A stretch of 64,000 nt of DNA, taken from positions 1-64,000 of the forward strand of contig CAPN01000019.1 of NCBI GenBank assembly GCA_000333235.1, written 5' to 3'. The first letter of the stretch is position 1, and every line of letters starts with the position of its first letter. Positions 1 to 8,393 of this stretch are shown here, piece by piece. Below the pieces are notes generated by a model, which was not told the DNA's origin, searched no databases, and saw only the letters and a list, made by a program, of their open reading frames with translations. The DNA is from Pseudoalteromonas luteoviolacea B = ATCC 29581. Lineage in GTDB: Bacteria > Pseudomonadota > Gammaproteobacteria > Enterobacterales > Alteromonadaceae. The position numbers were made by a program, and so were the translations under genes.

Positions 1-191
1 TAAAACGTGAGCGAGTAAAGCGAAAAATCTACTCAACGAGAGACGATGCCAGAAGTGAAATATTCGATTACATAGAGATGTTTTATAACAATAAACGAAA
101 ACATGGTTCCAATGATCTGCTTTCGCCAGTAGAGTATGAAAAGCGATATCAAGAACGGCTGAGAAGTGTCTAGATTATTGGTGTCGATTCA
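1..191 (+). mobile_element. Right end of an IS3-family insertion sequence (partial)
   Basis: The window starts inside an insertion sequence. The transposase C-terminus ends at 173. The bases 180-191 read, on the opposite strand, TGAATCGACACC, which resembles the TGAATCG-type terminal inverted repeats of IS3-family elements, so I place the outer end at 191. The left end lies outside the window, so the terminal repeat pair and any target duplication cannot be checked. The family is assigned from the transposase tail; the exact boundary is inferred. Confidence 0.7.
3..173 (+). CDS. IS3-family transposase (OrfB), C-terminal 56 residues
   Basis: This is the open 5'-truncated end of an IS3 OrfB DDE transposase, read in frame 3 and ending at TAG 171-173. 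The tail contains YIEMFYNNKRKHG followed by LLSPVEYE, the usual C-terminal signature of IS3-family integrase cores: the 'FYN..R.H' stretch plus 'SP.eyE'. The catalytic triad lies upstream of the window. OrfB normally acts with OrfA through a programmed frameshift to make the copy-out-paste-in transposase; whether this copy is intact cannot be judged here. Confidence 0.85.
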   Translation, partial: KRERVKRKIYSTRDDARSEIFDYIEMFYNNKRKHGSNDLLSPVEYEKRYQERLRSV

Positions 192-926
192 AATGACTCC
201 ATTCTGGAGGACTATTATCGAGCCAATTTTGTCTTCAAGACTACCTCCACTCCATATATTGGCAGACTTGCCTTGATGAAGCTTAGCGCGGCTGTTACTA
301 AACTTTTTAGAGAGAGGAGTTTTACCATTAGATTGAGATCTAAATAGATCGACAAGTAAAGACGTTTTAAAACTATAACTTGGAGTGATAATTTCTTCAC
401 CATGCCTAAGGGCAATAGTCAAATTGATGCAACCACGTTTTTTTTCTTCTATTAACTCAACAATTGTTTCTTCATGTATGCGTTTTTGTTCTGTGATTTT
501 AGCCTGATAAAGAGCTAGCATCTCTACTAACTTTTCTTCTTTTTGTTCCTCTGAGCGACGATTACTCTCGCTCTCTGGGTTCATAAATTCCACTTGCCAA
601 TGACAACTTCTGCATAGCGTGATTAGGCCTTTGTCACTCTTTCCTTCTAAAGTAGCCTTGGTGTAATCACGATGGTGAATATCCAATGGATGGGTTTGTG
701 TATTTCTTTTATCACCACAGGCTTGGCACTTTCTTTCATCCCTATATAGAATCCATGGCCTAATATATTTTTTCCATAAGGCCGTTTTTCGGTATTCTTC
801 ATTAGATAAGCCATGTATTTCATGATTCTCAGCAAATGGGTTTGAATCTAACTTCTTTGCGAGTCTTGCCCTAGCTTCAGCCGTATATTCACTCAATGAT
901 TTTTCATCTAAATGTCTAATTTCCAT
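189..926 (-). CDS. HNH endonuclease domain protein, 3' end cut by the IS
   Basis: The 245-residue product has an HNH nuclease fold around residues 60-115: CQAC, then DIHHRDY, then LITLCRSCHW. These are the zinc-binding cysteines and the HNH histidines of the His-Me finger. A charged helical stretch follows. HNH domains cleave DNA with one divalent metal; the target of this protein is unknown. It lies 69 bases downstream of the GIY-YIG gene on the same strand and may be the last gene of the Wadjet-like operon. Its stop TGA (189-191) is the first three bases of the IS inverted repeat, so the natural C-terminus has probably been replaced. It may be a truncated but functional nuclease or a damaged gene. 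Confidence 0.75.
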   Translation of the reverse strand: MEIRHLDEKSLSEYTAEARARLAKKLDSNPFAENHEIHGLSNEEYRKTALWKKYIRPWILYRDERKCQACGDKRNTQTHPLDIHHRDYTKATLEGKSDKGLITLCRSCHWQVEFMNPESESNRRSEEQKEEKLVEMLALYQAKITEQKRIHEETIVELIEEKKRGCINLTIALRHGEEIITPSYSFKTSLLVDLFRSQSNGKTPLSKKFSNSRAKLHQGKSANIWSGGSLEDKIGSIIVLQNGVI

Positions 927-995
927 GCTTTTATATTCTTATCAATACATCAAAAGCCAGCCTGTATATAGAGCTAATCTAAAGGTATTAAAAAT

Positions 996-1436
996 CTACA
1001 ATGGGTTTAACTTTGGTTTTTGACCCAACAAGTTGCCATTTCTAGCCTCTTTTTCTGCGAGAAATGCTTCTGAACTACTTTCAACTACAAGATATTGATA
1101 TTCGAAGTTTTCGTGGATATACGCCTTAGTTAAAGAGTCCAATTTTAGCTCTCCAGAAGCGAACTGTGGCAACTGAGAACTTTTAATGGATGGGATCACT
1201 AGTCTATTGGCTACATAAACGCAAAATTGATCACCACTTAATCTGCCACTAGCATGGCTATTTAACCTTGTTATTAAGCCATATTTTTTCTTGTGATAGT
1301 TCTTCTCTATTTCACGACCAGACATTCCGCAGTATATCAACTCATCTCCACTCCAAATGGCATAAACCCCTGCGGATACCGAAGGTACTTGGCTATTGGG
1401 CCAATCTGAAAATTTGAACCTATCAGAAAATTTCAT
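996..1436 (-). CDS. GIY-YIG nuclease domain protein
   Basis: A 146-residue protein made almost entirely of a GIY-YIG-like fold. Residues 23-37 (GVYAIW...LIYCGMSGR) give the two short strands with the tyrosines. GLITRLNSHASG supplies the conserved arginine and histidine. A late glutamate region (AEKEAR) and KPKLNPL end the domain. Family members nick or cut DNA with one metal ion. There is no added DNA-binding domain, so it could act with a partner. It sits between jetB (86-base gap) and the HNH gene, same strand. The start is ATG at 1436. The domain is fairly clear; the role in defence is inferred from location only. Confidence 0.7.
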   Translation of the reverse strand: MKFSDRFKFSDWPNSQVPSVSAGVYAIWSGDELIYCGMSGREIEKNYHKKKYGLITRLNSHASGRLSGDQFCVYVANRLVIPSIKSSQLPQFASGELKLDSLTKAYIHENFEYQYLVVESSSEAFLAEKEARNGNLLGQKPKLNPL

Positions 1437-1522
1437 ATGTAAACTGTTTTACTAAAAATAGACTTTGCTCTTTCTTAACATTGTTAGGCACAACTGAGCC
1501 TGTAAGTTTCGTCGAACTAGCT

Positions 1523-2077
1523 CTAGTTATTTTGACGTTCTACTATTTCATCCACAATTGAAAGCCCTGCATTGCTTAACACATATTTATCCCGGTTTGT
1601 CTTTATTAGAAAGTTTCTATCAGCTAGATATTCAATAGCTTTATCAAGGGTTCCAAGTTTGGCTTTTTCCAATATCAAGAGATACTCTTCCGGTAACTCA
1701 ATTTCGTTTATCTCTTTAATTTCAATACCATAATTAACATTCTTGATGGATTCATAAAGCCTCGCCTGTAGATGTGTAACACACCTAACTAATACGATAA
1801 TCGCGCTGTAGACTTTGGTTTTTATTAGCTGATTGGTGCTGCTTTCTAACTTTTTATAAATAAGATAGAAGTATTCACCATCATCTATCAATTCATGACC
1901 TGACATTTGGTATTGATTATTGTAAATATCCAAGTTTTCACGTAGCTCTTGGAATAGAGGATTATCTACTAAGCTGTGAGTACCTGAGCTATAAATATGT
2001 CGACTAATAATTCTCCCTTTAGTCAGCTCGTCATATATCTGAATACTTTTCTTTAAATTTATTTGTTCGATATTCAT
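1523..2077 (-). CDS. jetB: Wadjet/MksE-like KITE subunit (JetB-like)
   Basis: The 184-residue protein is identified mainly by position. It is the small gene overlapping the kleisin-like gene by ATGA (2074-2077) in an SMC operon, the usual place and size class of JetB/MksE, the winged-helix KITE dimer that binds the kleisin. The C-terminal half (around residues 125-180: LPEEYLLILEKA, then a 'NRDKYVLSNAG' wing-like stretch) is consistent with a winged helix. In characterised Wadjet systems JetABC forms a loop-extruding complex that delivers plasmid DNA to the JetD nuclease. Sequence similarity in this subunit is weak, so an HMM comparison is needed to settle it. Confidence 0.6.
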   Translation of the reverse strand: MNIEQINLKKSIQIYDELTKGRIISRHIYSSGTHSLVDNPLFQELRENLDIYNNQYQMSGHELIDDGEYFYLIYKKLESSTNQLIKTKVYSAIIVLVRCVTHLQARLYESIKNVNYGIEIKEINEIELPEEYLLILEKAKLGTLDKAIEYLADRNFLIKTNRDKYVLSNAGLSIVDEIVERQNN

Positions 2078-3510
2078 GTTAGATCCTGAATTATTATAGG
2101 GCGATATTTATAGTTGATGCCTTTATAAGAAAATGTATGTCTTTGGTCATAACCAACGATTACTCTAATCAGCCCTTGCTTTTCAAAGGCTAGAAGTTTT
2201 TTACGTATGTTTGTATAAGCATATAGCGTAAAAAATGGGCGGTAGTCTTCAATGTTTGCAGACAGTACTCTATGGATATGAGCAATTATATCCATCGGTC
2301 CTTCAAGCTTATTAAATGAAGAAAAATGCTGTTTTATCAGCTTTGAAATTTTCAAAATGAGTTGCTTATTCTTTTGATTTCTCGCTCTTAATAAAGAAGC
2401 TGACTCTTTGTCTAATGCTAAGCGTTCTAGGTTAATATCTTGCGACAACGGTGAGTATTGAGAATTACGCCTAGATGAAAATACTAAGTCTTTCTCAATA
2501 TTTGCAAAATGCTCTATCAAGTCAATGTAGTTAATTGAAACATTGCCATGCTTTTCATTATCAGCCTTAGCATTGTCAAATTGCTTATAAGCACTTATAA
2601 AGTCTTGGTTATTTTGTAAATCATTTCTAACTAAAAGACCATCTTGCATTCCCATGACTATTTCAGATAAGTGGTTAAATGCCTTTTCGAAACCATTGAA
2701 TACAATTAAATCTTGCTGACCTTTTCTGCGGTAGTCATTTATTCGATCGTAAATATGCTGAATGTCTTTTGTATATGAGGCAAAATTTAAAATAAAGCGT
2801 CCAACTTCAGCCTCTTCGTCAAGCATTTCTTGCTCTGCAAAAAACTCCCTTAATCGTACCATCGTAGGTATGAAACCATTTTTATCCTGCGTATGACTAA
2901 TAAATTGGAAAAATGGCTCTACGTACCTTTCACAAAGCTCTACAATCTTTGTATAGATTATTCTCTGAGCGCCTTGAGTTTCGGAACTTTTCAACAGTTT
3001 GCTTAAATTATCTGTTTTCAGCGTTATTGCACGCTTATTGGATTCAAAGTCTTGCTTTACTTCAGAAAGAAAATCCTGCAAGTACTCCCTGAAGTTGGCT
3101 TTATCGATTGTTGTTTTAGAAACGTAGCTGCTAGCTTCACTTAATATATCATCGAGCTGAGAAGCGTGCGCTTTGAATCGTTTGTCTGTAATAGGTTTAA
3201 CACGCATTTTTTCAGACATATTTCGAACAAACATTTCTATAAATTTTGTCAAAGCAATACTTTCATTGCTTTCATCGTGTGTGACAAAATTATGCTGCTT
3301 CAAGTTTCTTAAGGCATAAGCTTTTGAAATGGCGTCTACTATTTGTCTATCTGTTCCCTTGTTGACCTTGTCGATCAACTGTTTGACTTGTAATTCAAAA
3401 AAGACGAGTGGAACTCTAGTTACACTTTGCTTATCCATATACTCCACCAGAGCAGAAAATGGCTCGTCATAATCGACTATGTATTTGATCGTTGATTTAT
3501 AATTAATCAT
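2074..3510 (-). CDS. jetA: Wadjet/MksF-like kleisin subunit (JetA-like)
   Basis: This 478-residue, mostly helical protein begins with a winged-helix-like region (residues 1-80) and continues with long amphipathic helices, as in the MukF/MksF/JetA kleisins that bridge SMC heads. I chose ATG at 3510; an in-frame TTG sits directly before it. It starts 11 bases after the jetC stop and overlaps jetB by four bases, so the three are translationally coupled. It is expected to link the JetC ATPase heads and recruit JetB. The assignment rests on the operon, length and helical make-up; no catalytic motif is expected. A divergent condensin-like kleisin is the only reasonable alternative. Confidence 0.65.
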   Translation of the reverse strand: MINYKSTIKYIVDYDEPFSALVEYMDKQSVTRVPLVFFELQVKQLIDKVNKGTDRQIVDAISKAYALRNLKQHNFVTHDESNESIALTKFIEMFVRNMSEKMRVKPITDKRFKAHASQLDDILSEASSYVSKTTIDKANFREYLQDFLSEVKQDFESNKRAITLKTDNLSKLLKSSETQGAQRIIYTKIVELCERYVEPFFQFISHTQDKNGFIPTMVRLREFFAEQEMLDEEAEVGRFILNFASYTKDIQHIYDRINDYRRKGQQDLIVFNGFEKAFNHLSEIVMGMQDGLLVRNDLQNNQDFISAYKQFDNAKADNEKHGNVSINYIDLIEHFANIEKDLVFSSRRNSQYSPLSQDINLERLALDKESASLLRARNQKNKQLILKISKLIKQHFSSFNKLEGPMDIIAHIHRVLSANIEDYRPFFTLYAYTNIRKKLLAFEKQGLIRVIVGYDQRHTFSYKGINYKYRPIIIQDLT

Positions 3511-3521
3511 CAAATTAAGTC

Positions 3522-6458
3522 CTAAACTTCTATAGCTTGCTCAAGCTGATAGTGATAGGTTGAGCGAAACTCTTCTGAAACAAGCTTTGTTTCATCGAAA
3601 ACATCTGTATCGTCAAGGTTTATAAAGCATTCAAAAATTTCATCTGCGCATAGCGGAATATCAGGTGACGCAGAAAATAAGATTAAATTTCTGTCTTGTA
3701 TAAATTGATAAATATTCTCTAAGTTAGAAAAGTCTAAGTTGCTGGTTTCATCGACATTGAGCGGTATTGATAGCGAATAGTCTTTACCCATCATCTCCTG
3801 TATAAATAAGCTTAAAAGCATTGCACTAGAGGTTAATGAGGTCCCAGTAGAGCCGCTTTTTTTCTCCCATTTGCCATTCATTTGATATTCAAGCCGTACA
3901 CTCTTTACTAGTTTTAATCCTGTGAGCACAAACTCATCTTTGCTTTGGATCCCCATTGCAGTCAGAAATTTACGAACTTGGTTAAATAGCCCTTTTTCTA
4001 TTACATTGAGTGCATCATCAGCACCAACACCAAGAGAGTTCACACTTTCAATAAACGCAGTTACTCCCGGCTCAATAGTTAGATCAAGTCGCATCGCATC
4101 AATATTTGATAGCTTGAAGGTGTTAAGTTCTTTAGTTAAACGTTTTATATAATTCTCAAAGTGACTGATTTGGTGACTTAACGTTTTTGTTAAATCAAGC
4201 GTTACCTGACCATGCGCTTTTGCTAGTTCATTTAGTTGTTTTTCATCATTTTCTAACGCTTCATAAATTGCTTGGCAGTCAGCAAACAAACCTTTGTAAA
4301 TACTATTGAAACTTGGACTAGAACTCATCAATAAGCTGTTAGCATCTTCGACGATATTGTTAGTGACTAGTATGTTAAGCCCCTTTAAGATCAGATTTTT
4401 AGCGTCAGAAACGCGCTTAAATAGGTTCTCAACATTTTGAAGATGTCCTTGATGGGGTTGCTCTATAACATCAGCACTTTTTGACTCTTTTTTCGGTTGG
4501 TATTTCTCTACAGTTTTTAGAGAGTTTAATTTTGATTCAATCGACTCTGCACTTGCTTTCATAGAGTATAATGAATCGAGTTTTCCTTGAATTTTTTTTA
4601 CAACCTCATGGTGTTCCTTTGCTTGTGTTTTGGTGGCTGTAATTTGTTCGCCTAGAGCGATATTTTGCTTCTGTTCTTCTTCTAACCCTTTCAAGTCATC
4701 TAGGTGCTCCTTAAAGTACGGTGCCACTTCCCTTAATAGCTTTAAATCTTTCTTGGTTCTATCTCTACTAATTACTAGTTCTTGATACGACTGTTGCCAG
4801 TTATCACTTAGCACTTTGTCTAGCTTCGCAATGTCTTCAAGCACTTTCCTTTTAGCCTGCTCTTTTACTTCCAGCTTATTCTCTATATCTTGACGAGAAA
4901 ATGTTGTTTCTTCAGGTAATAGGCCAAATGGTATTTCACCCAAAAATGCTTGGCTTTCTTTTATTTTAAATAACTCGGTAAATTGATTTAGATAGGTAAT
5001 TTGCTCGTCTGTAAGGCTGTCAGATGTAAGTCTAAAAGCACTATTTACCGCCAATAAAATTTCAGGATGAGATAATTTAGAGTTACGTATTAGTAACTCA
5101 CTGTTGGATGAGAGCGCAGCTTTCAAGCCAGAAATTTCAGTCTCGTATTCTATTAATTCGGCTTTAAGCTGTTCTCGCTTTTGTTCGGTCTCAACCATAT
5201 TTTCATAAGGCTTTAACTCTTCTTTAACTCCATCTAAGTAATCTTGCCAGTATTTTTCTATTTGTTCAGCATCACCGTTAAAGAGGATCAAGTCCGAATC
5301 TTCACCAAACAAAAGAGCTTGGTATTGTTCAACTTTTGGTTTTCGTCTATTAACTTGAGTAGACTTTGCGTTGAATGCACCTATTTTTTGGTCATATGAT
5401 GATTGTAAACCTGTTACTTTTAAATCAAAGTCATCCTTCTTGGTTTTCTCTTGTGTTTTCTCTACTTCTAAAGCTTCAATTTCTGCCTTTTTATTTTTAA
5501 GAAAATGTTTAGTAGAACTTTCTAGCTGAGTAAAATCATGATCTAGCTGGTTAGAAACTGTTTTCAACTCACTGAATGCTGTACAAATAGACTTGTAGTT
5601 ATCTTCAAAGTTTTTTCTGTTATTCAGAACTAATCGGTCCTTTTCCAAGCTATCAAATCTTTCTAAAAGTTGAGTGGGTGAAAAGTCGGTTTTATCTTTT
5701 GTATTATTGATATAAGTGCTTTCAATCAGGCTAACGACAGTCTTCTTAATGAGTTTGTCGTTAATAGATGTGGCATTAACGGCCAGCTTAAAAACATCAA
5801 TTAAGTTATCAATCTTATTTTCGGTAATAGGCGCTATCGAGAACCTTGCTGCATCTTCATCAACCAATGTACGATTAAACATCAACTTCTTGTTCTCTTG
5901 CACAGTTTTTGAGAATCGATGTCCTTTTACAGCTTTTATTTTACTGATTAATTGTTGATACGTTATTTTTGTGGGTGTGCCAAGTTCATCATCTTCTGAA
6001 AATAACCAAAACCAATCATAGATATCATCCATGCTGACAGGTAAAAATGCTCTTTCAATAGTTAAAGGATCTGCCCCTCGATATACAAGTTGGGTGAAAA
6101 TACCATAGGTATTTTTGAACTCAAACGCGATAACACTATTACTGTCAGGAAAGTGGTAATAATAGCAATCTTGATCACTAAAATGCTCACCTTCAGAGTC
6201 GACAAAATAATATTTTTTATCCGAATTTTTAAATGAAGTATGCGGTAAAAAGCCAATTTGAATCGCATTAAGCTTTGAAGTTTTACCTTTACCATTGGTG
6301 CCATTGAGTAAAGTATTTTTATCTGTTTTTAAAGAGAAGCAGTTGGCGGCTGCCGAGTTGTGAAACATGATTTTTTTCAACTGATAGCAAAGCTGATCAT
6401 CAATAGAAAGTAATTCAGTTTGGTCTTCAATGTTTACGATATTATTCATTATTTTCAT
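3522..6458 (-). CDS. jetC: SMC-like ATPase of a Wadjet/MksB system (JetC-like)
   Basis: A 978-residue SMC/MukB-type ATPase. The Walker A is GTNGKGKTS at residues 53-61. Long coiled-coil arms rich in E, K, Q and L fill about 270-720. The ABC signature region is SGSTGTSLTSS at about 868, and the Walker B is LNVDE with D903 and E904, followed by SASPD near 928. The heads should dimerise on ATP and drive DNA loop extrusion. The start overlaps the jetD stop: ATG at 6458, with a second ATG at 6449 also possible, a sign of coupling. It is somewhat shorter than many JetC/MksB proteins, suggesting shorter arms. All ATPase motifs look intact. Confidence 0.85.
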   Translation of the reverse strand: MKIMNNIVNIEDQTELLSIDDQLCYQLKKIMFHNSAAANCFSLKTDKNTLLNGTNGKGKTSKLNAIQIGFLPHTSFKNSDKKYYFVDSEGEHFSDQDCYYYHFPDSNSVIAFEFKNTYGIFTQLVYRGADPLTIERAFLPVSMDDIYDWFWLFSEDDELGTPTKITYQQLISKIKAVKGHRFSKTVQENKKLMFNRTLVDEDAARFSIAPITENKIDNLIDVFKLAVNATSINDKLIKKTVVSLIESTYINNTKDKTDFSPTQLLERFDSLEKDRLVLNNRKNFEDNYKSICTAFSELKTVSNQLDHDFTQLESSTKHFLKNKKAEIEALEVEKTQEKTKKDDFDLKVTGLQSSYDQKIGAFNAKSTQVNRRKPKVEQYQALLFGEDSDLILFNGDAEQIEKYWQDYLDGVKEELKPYENMVETEQKREQLKAELIEYETEISGLKAALSSNSELLIRNSKLSHPEILLAVNSAFRLTSDSLTDEQITYLNQFTELFKIKESQAFLGEIPFGLLPEETTFSRQDIENKLEVKEQAKRKVLEDIAKLDKVLSDNWQQSYQELVISRDRTKKDLKLLREVAPYFKEHLDDLKGLEEEQKQNIALGEQITATKTQAKEHHEVVKKIQGKLDSLYSMKASAESIESKLNSLKTVEKYQPKKESKSADVIEQPHQGHLQNVENLFKRVSDAKNLILKGLNILVTNNIVEDANSLLMSSSPSFNSIYKGLFADCQAIYEALENDEKQLNELAKAHGQVTLDLTKTLSHQISHFENYIKRLTKELNTFKLSNIDAMRLDLTIEPGVTAFIESVNSLGVGADDALNVIEKGLFNQVRKFLTAMGIQSKDEFVLTGLKLVKSVRLEYQMNGKWEKKSGSTGTSLTSSAMLLSLFIQEMMGKDYSLSIPLNVDETSNLDFSNLENIYQFIQDRNLILFSASPDIPLCADEIFECFINLDDTDVFDETKLVSEEFRSTYHYQLEQAIEV

Positions 6459-7272
6459 TCTCTAATGCGATCTGCAACGCTTCCTGCTCTAAAAATCTGA
6501 TAGAACGACGCCCATTTATTTTTAATGACACTAGCTCATTTATGATGTCATTCAGCTCAGTGATGTTGCCGTATTTTCTTAAAGCTAAATACTGTTTGTC
6601 AGTTACTTTTTTGCCGAAAAGACTCAGGTATTTAGTAAAATATTCAGGATGATAAAATATCAATTTGATATCGCTACGTAATGACAATTTGAGCCGTTTA
6701 AAAGCTTCAAAACCACCTAGATCAAAGTCAAAAAAACAGGTAATTTGATCATACTTGTTCAAGAAGTTAGCATATTGTTTTGACGTGATTTCTTGGCCCT
6801 TGCTCCATATAACATTGCTAGTCAGGTTATTTTCATCAACACCGACAAACACATCATTTGGGCTTAAAAAATTATTTAGGTTTTCTATTAATAGCAGGCT
6901 GCTCGAACTGGGGGAGAAATCTGTTTTAGTATTTTTAAAACAAATAGAAACACCATGTTGATCAAAATAGTGGTGTTTAAAATTAAGTACTCCACCGTCT
7001 ATTTTCCCTTTTTTACTATCACCATGAAGAGTTGCTTCAACTTTTTCATCCTCACTTGAATATTCAAAACGAGAGAAGTATTGCTCATATAAACTAGCAT
7101 CTTTAATTGATACCAAATAGTGCTTAACTGAATTTGAGCTAGCTACATCAAAAATTTTGCTGAAAAGGTCATTATCAATATTGAGTTGCTTCAAGCACCA
7201 GTCTTTAAATACGAACAATGGTAATGGTGCTGACTCTTTTATTGCTTTTAAGTAACGTTTATATATTTTCAA
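6442..7272 (-). CDS. jetD: Toprim nuclease subunit of a Wadjet-like system (JetD-like)
   Basis: The 276-residue protein carries a Topo VI-A/Toprim-type metal site. LLLIENLNNF holds E130, FDFDLGGFEAF holds D182 and D184, and LEQEA at 261-265 matches the conserved 'R.LEQE' tail of JetD/MksG proteins. JetD is the nuclease that cuts plasmid DNA brought by JetABC. It is shorter than the roughly 380-400 residues I know for JetD, so the N-terminal arm is reduced. The start is TTG at 7272: a stop codon lies directly upstream in frame and GGAGAG precedes it. It is the first gene of the operon, not the last as in the standard order. Confidence 0.75.
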   Translation of the reverse strand: MKIYKRYLKAIKESAPLPLFVFKDWCLKQLNIDNDLFSKIFDVASSNSVKHYLVSIKDASLYEQYFSRFEYSSEDEKVEATLHGDSKKGKIDGGVLNFKHHYFDQHGVSICFKNTKTDFSPSSSSLLLIENLNNFLSPNDVFVGVDENNLTSNVIWSKGQEITSKQYANFLNKYDQITCFFDFDLGGFEAFKRLKLSLRSDIKLIFYHPEYFTKYLSLFGKKVTDKQYLALRKYGNITELNDIINELVSLKINGRRSIRFLEQEALQIALENENNE

Positions 7273-7395
7273 TTACACTCTCCGTGACTTTACTACAAAT
7301 TAACATCCCTATTTACTGTGCAACCAAATATACTGTATAGTTAAGTTACATGTAAACACTGTATACATATATGTGTAGCATTTTCGAGCAGGCTT
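7273..7395. promoter_or_regulatory. Divergent promoter/operator region between jetD and the WYL regulator
   Basis: The 123-base spacer is A+T rich and full of symmetry. ACTGTATA occurs twice as a direct repeat (7332-7339 and 7358-7365, 26 bases apart). Between and beside them are two perfect 10-base palindromes, TTACATGTAA (7346-7355) and ACATATATGT (7365-7374). The placement fits an operator bound by the divergent WYL protein to control both itself and the jet operon. Binding is inferred; no start site is mapped. Confidence 0.5.
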
Positions 7396-8232
7396 ATGAA
7401 CTTGAATGATTTCAAATGGGATCAAATCTTAAGATTCAGACTTATTGAGATAATAGTACTTTGGGAAGGACGCCTAACAACGAACCACCTTTGCGATGCT
7501 TTTAAGATCGGACGTCAGCAAGCTTCAAGGGACATTGCTAAATACAAATCTCTTTTTGAACAAGAGCAAATCATCCTTGATCAAAAGCTAAGAGGGTATA
7601 AACCCGCTACAGATTTTATTCCTCATTTTACCAAGGGCACTCCCGGAGAATACCTCTCATTTTTACACCAACAACAAACTATGGATTCATGCTTTGAGTT
7701 TTTTAGTTGGCAAAGTGCAGAATGTGAAATTTTATCTGTACCAGATAGAGCCATTTCCCCTCAAATAATACGAAAATTGTTGCTAGCGGCAAGAGAGTGT
7801 AGAAGAGTTGACGTTGATTATATTTCTTTGTCATCTCCGTCAGTTCGAGGACGTATTATTGTGCCTCACTCAATTGTATACGACGGTGTACGTTGGCATC
7901 TGAGAGCTTATTGCGAAGAAAAGAAAAATTACAGAGATTTCGTACTCAGTAGATTTAGAAATGAACCAGATCTCTTAGAGCATTCTAGAAATAACCGTGA
8001 TTTAGATGATGACTGGATGAGCTATGAAACTTTAGAAGTAGTTCCTAACCCACATCTATCGATCTCCCAGCAGGAAATTATTGCGAATGATTACAATATG
8101 ATTGATGGCTGTCTACGTATTAAAACAAGAAAAGCCCTAGTGATGTATTACAAGCAAAGACTGAGTATTTGTGAGGACCCAGAAAAGCTAAAAGGTGAAC
8201 CAGAATTACATCACCTTACGCTATCTTTATAA
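7396..8232 (+). CDS. WYL-domain transcriptional regulator (BrxR/CapW-like)
   Basis: The 278-residue protein has an N-terminal winged helix-turn-helix (about residues 12-55; TTNHLCDAFKIGRQQASRD as the HTH). It has a central WYL domain (about 130-200; VDVDYISL, RIIVPHSIVYDGVRWHLRAY) and a C-terminal extension. This layout matches the BrxR/CapW family of repressors found beside BREX, CBASS and other phage-defence genes, whose WYL domain is thought to sense a ligand. It is transcribed divergently from the Wadjet-like operon across a palindromic spacer, so it most likely controls that operon. The ligand is unknown. Confidence 0.8.
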   Translation: MNLNDFKWDQILRFRLIEIIVLWEGRLTTNHLCDAFKIGRQQASRDIAKYKSLFEQEQIILDQKLRGYKPATDFIPHFTKGTPGEYLSFLHQQQTMDSCFEFFSWQSAECEILSVPDRAISPQIIRKLLLAARECRRVDVDYISLSSPSVRGRIIVPHSIVYDGVRWHLRAYCEEKKNYRDFVLSRFRNEPDLLEHSRNNRDLDDDWMSYETLEVVPNPHLSISQQEIIANDYNMIDGCLRIKTRKALVMYYKQRLSICEDPEKLKGEPELHHLTLSL

Positions 8233-8393
8233 AGCTTAAAGCCAAATTGTAAGTAGCATTAAGATAAAGATAATTAAAGACAAAAAGTCCTATTTGCTGC
8301 ATGATACAAATATGTATAATCTAGTTTAGTTTACTAAAGTAATCATAAGGTTAGTCAAGGTTGGCACACTAGTGAAAGTTCAGGGAAAGTTAA

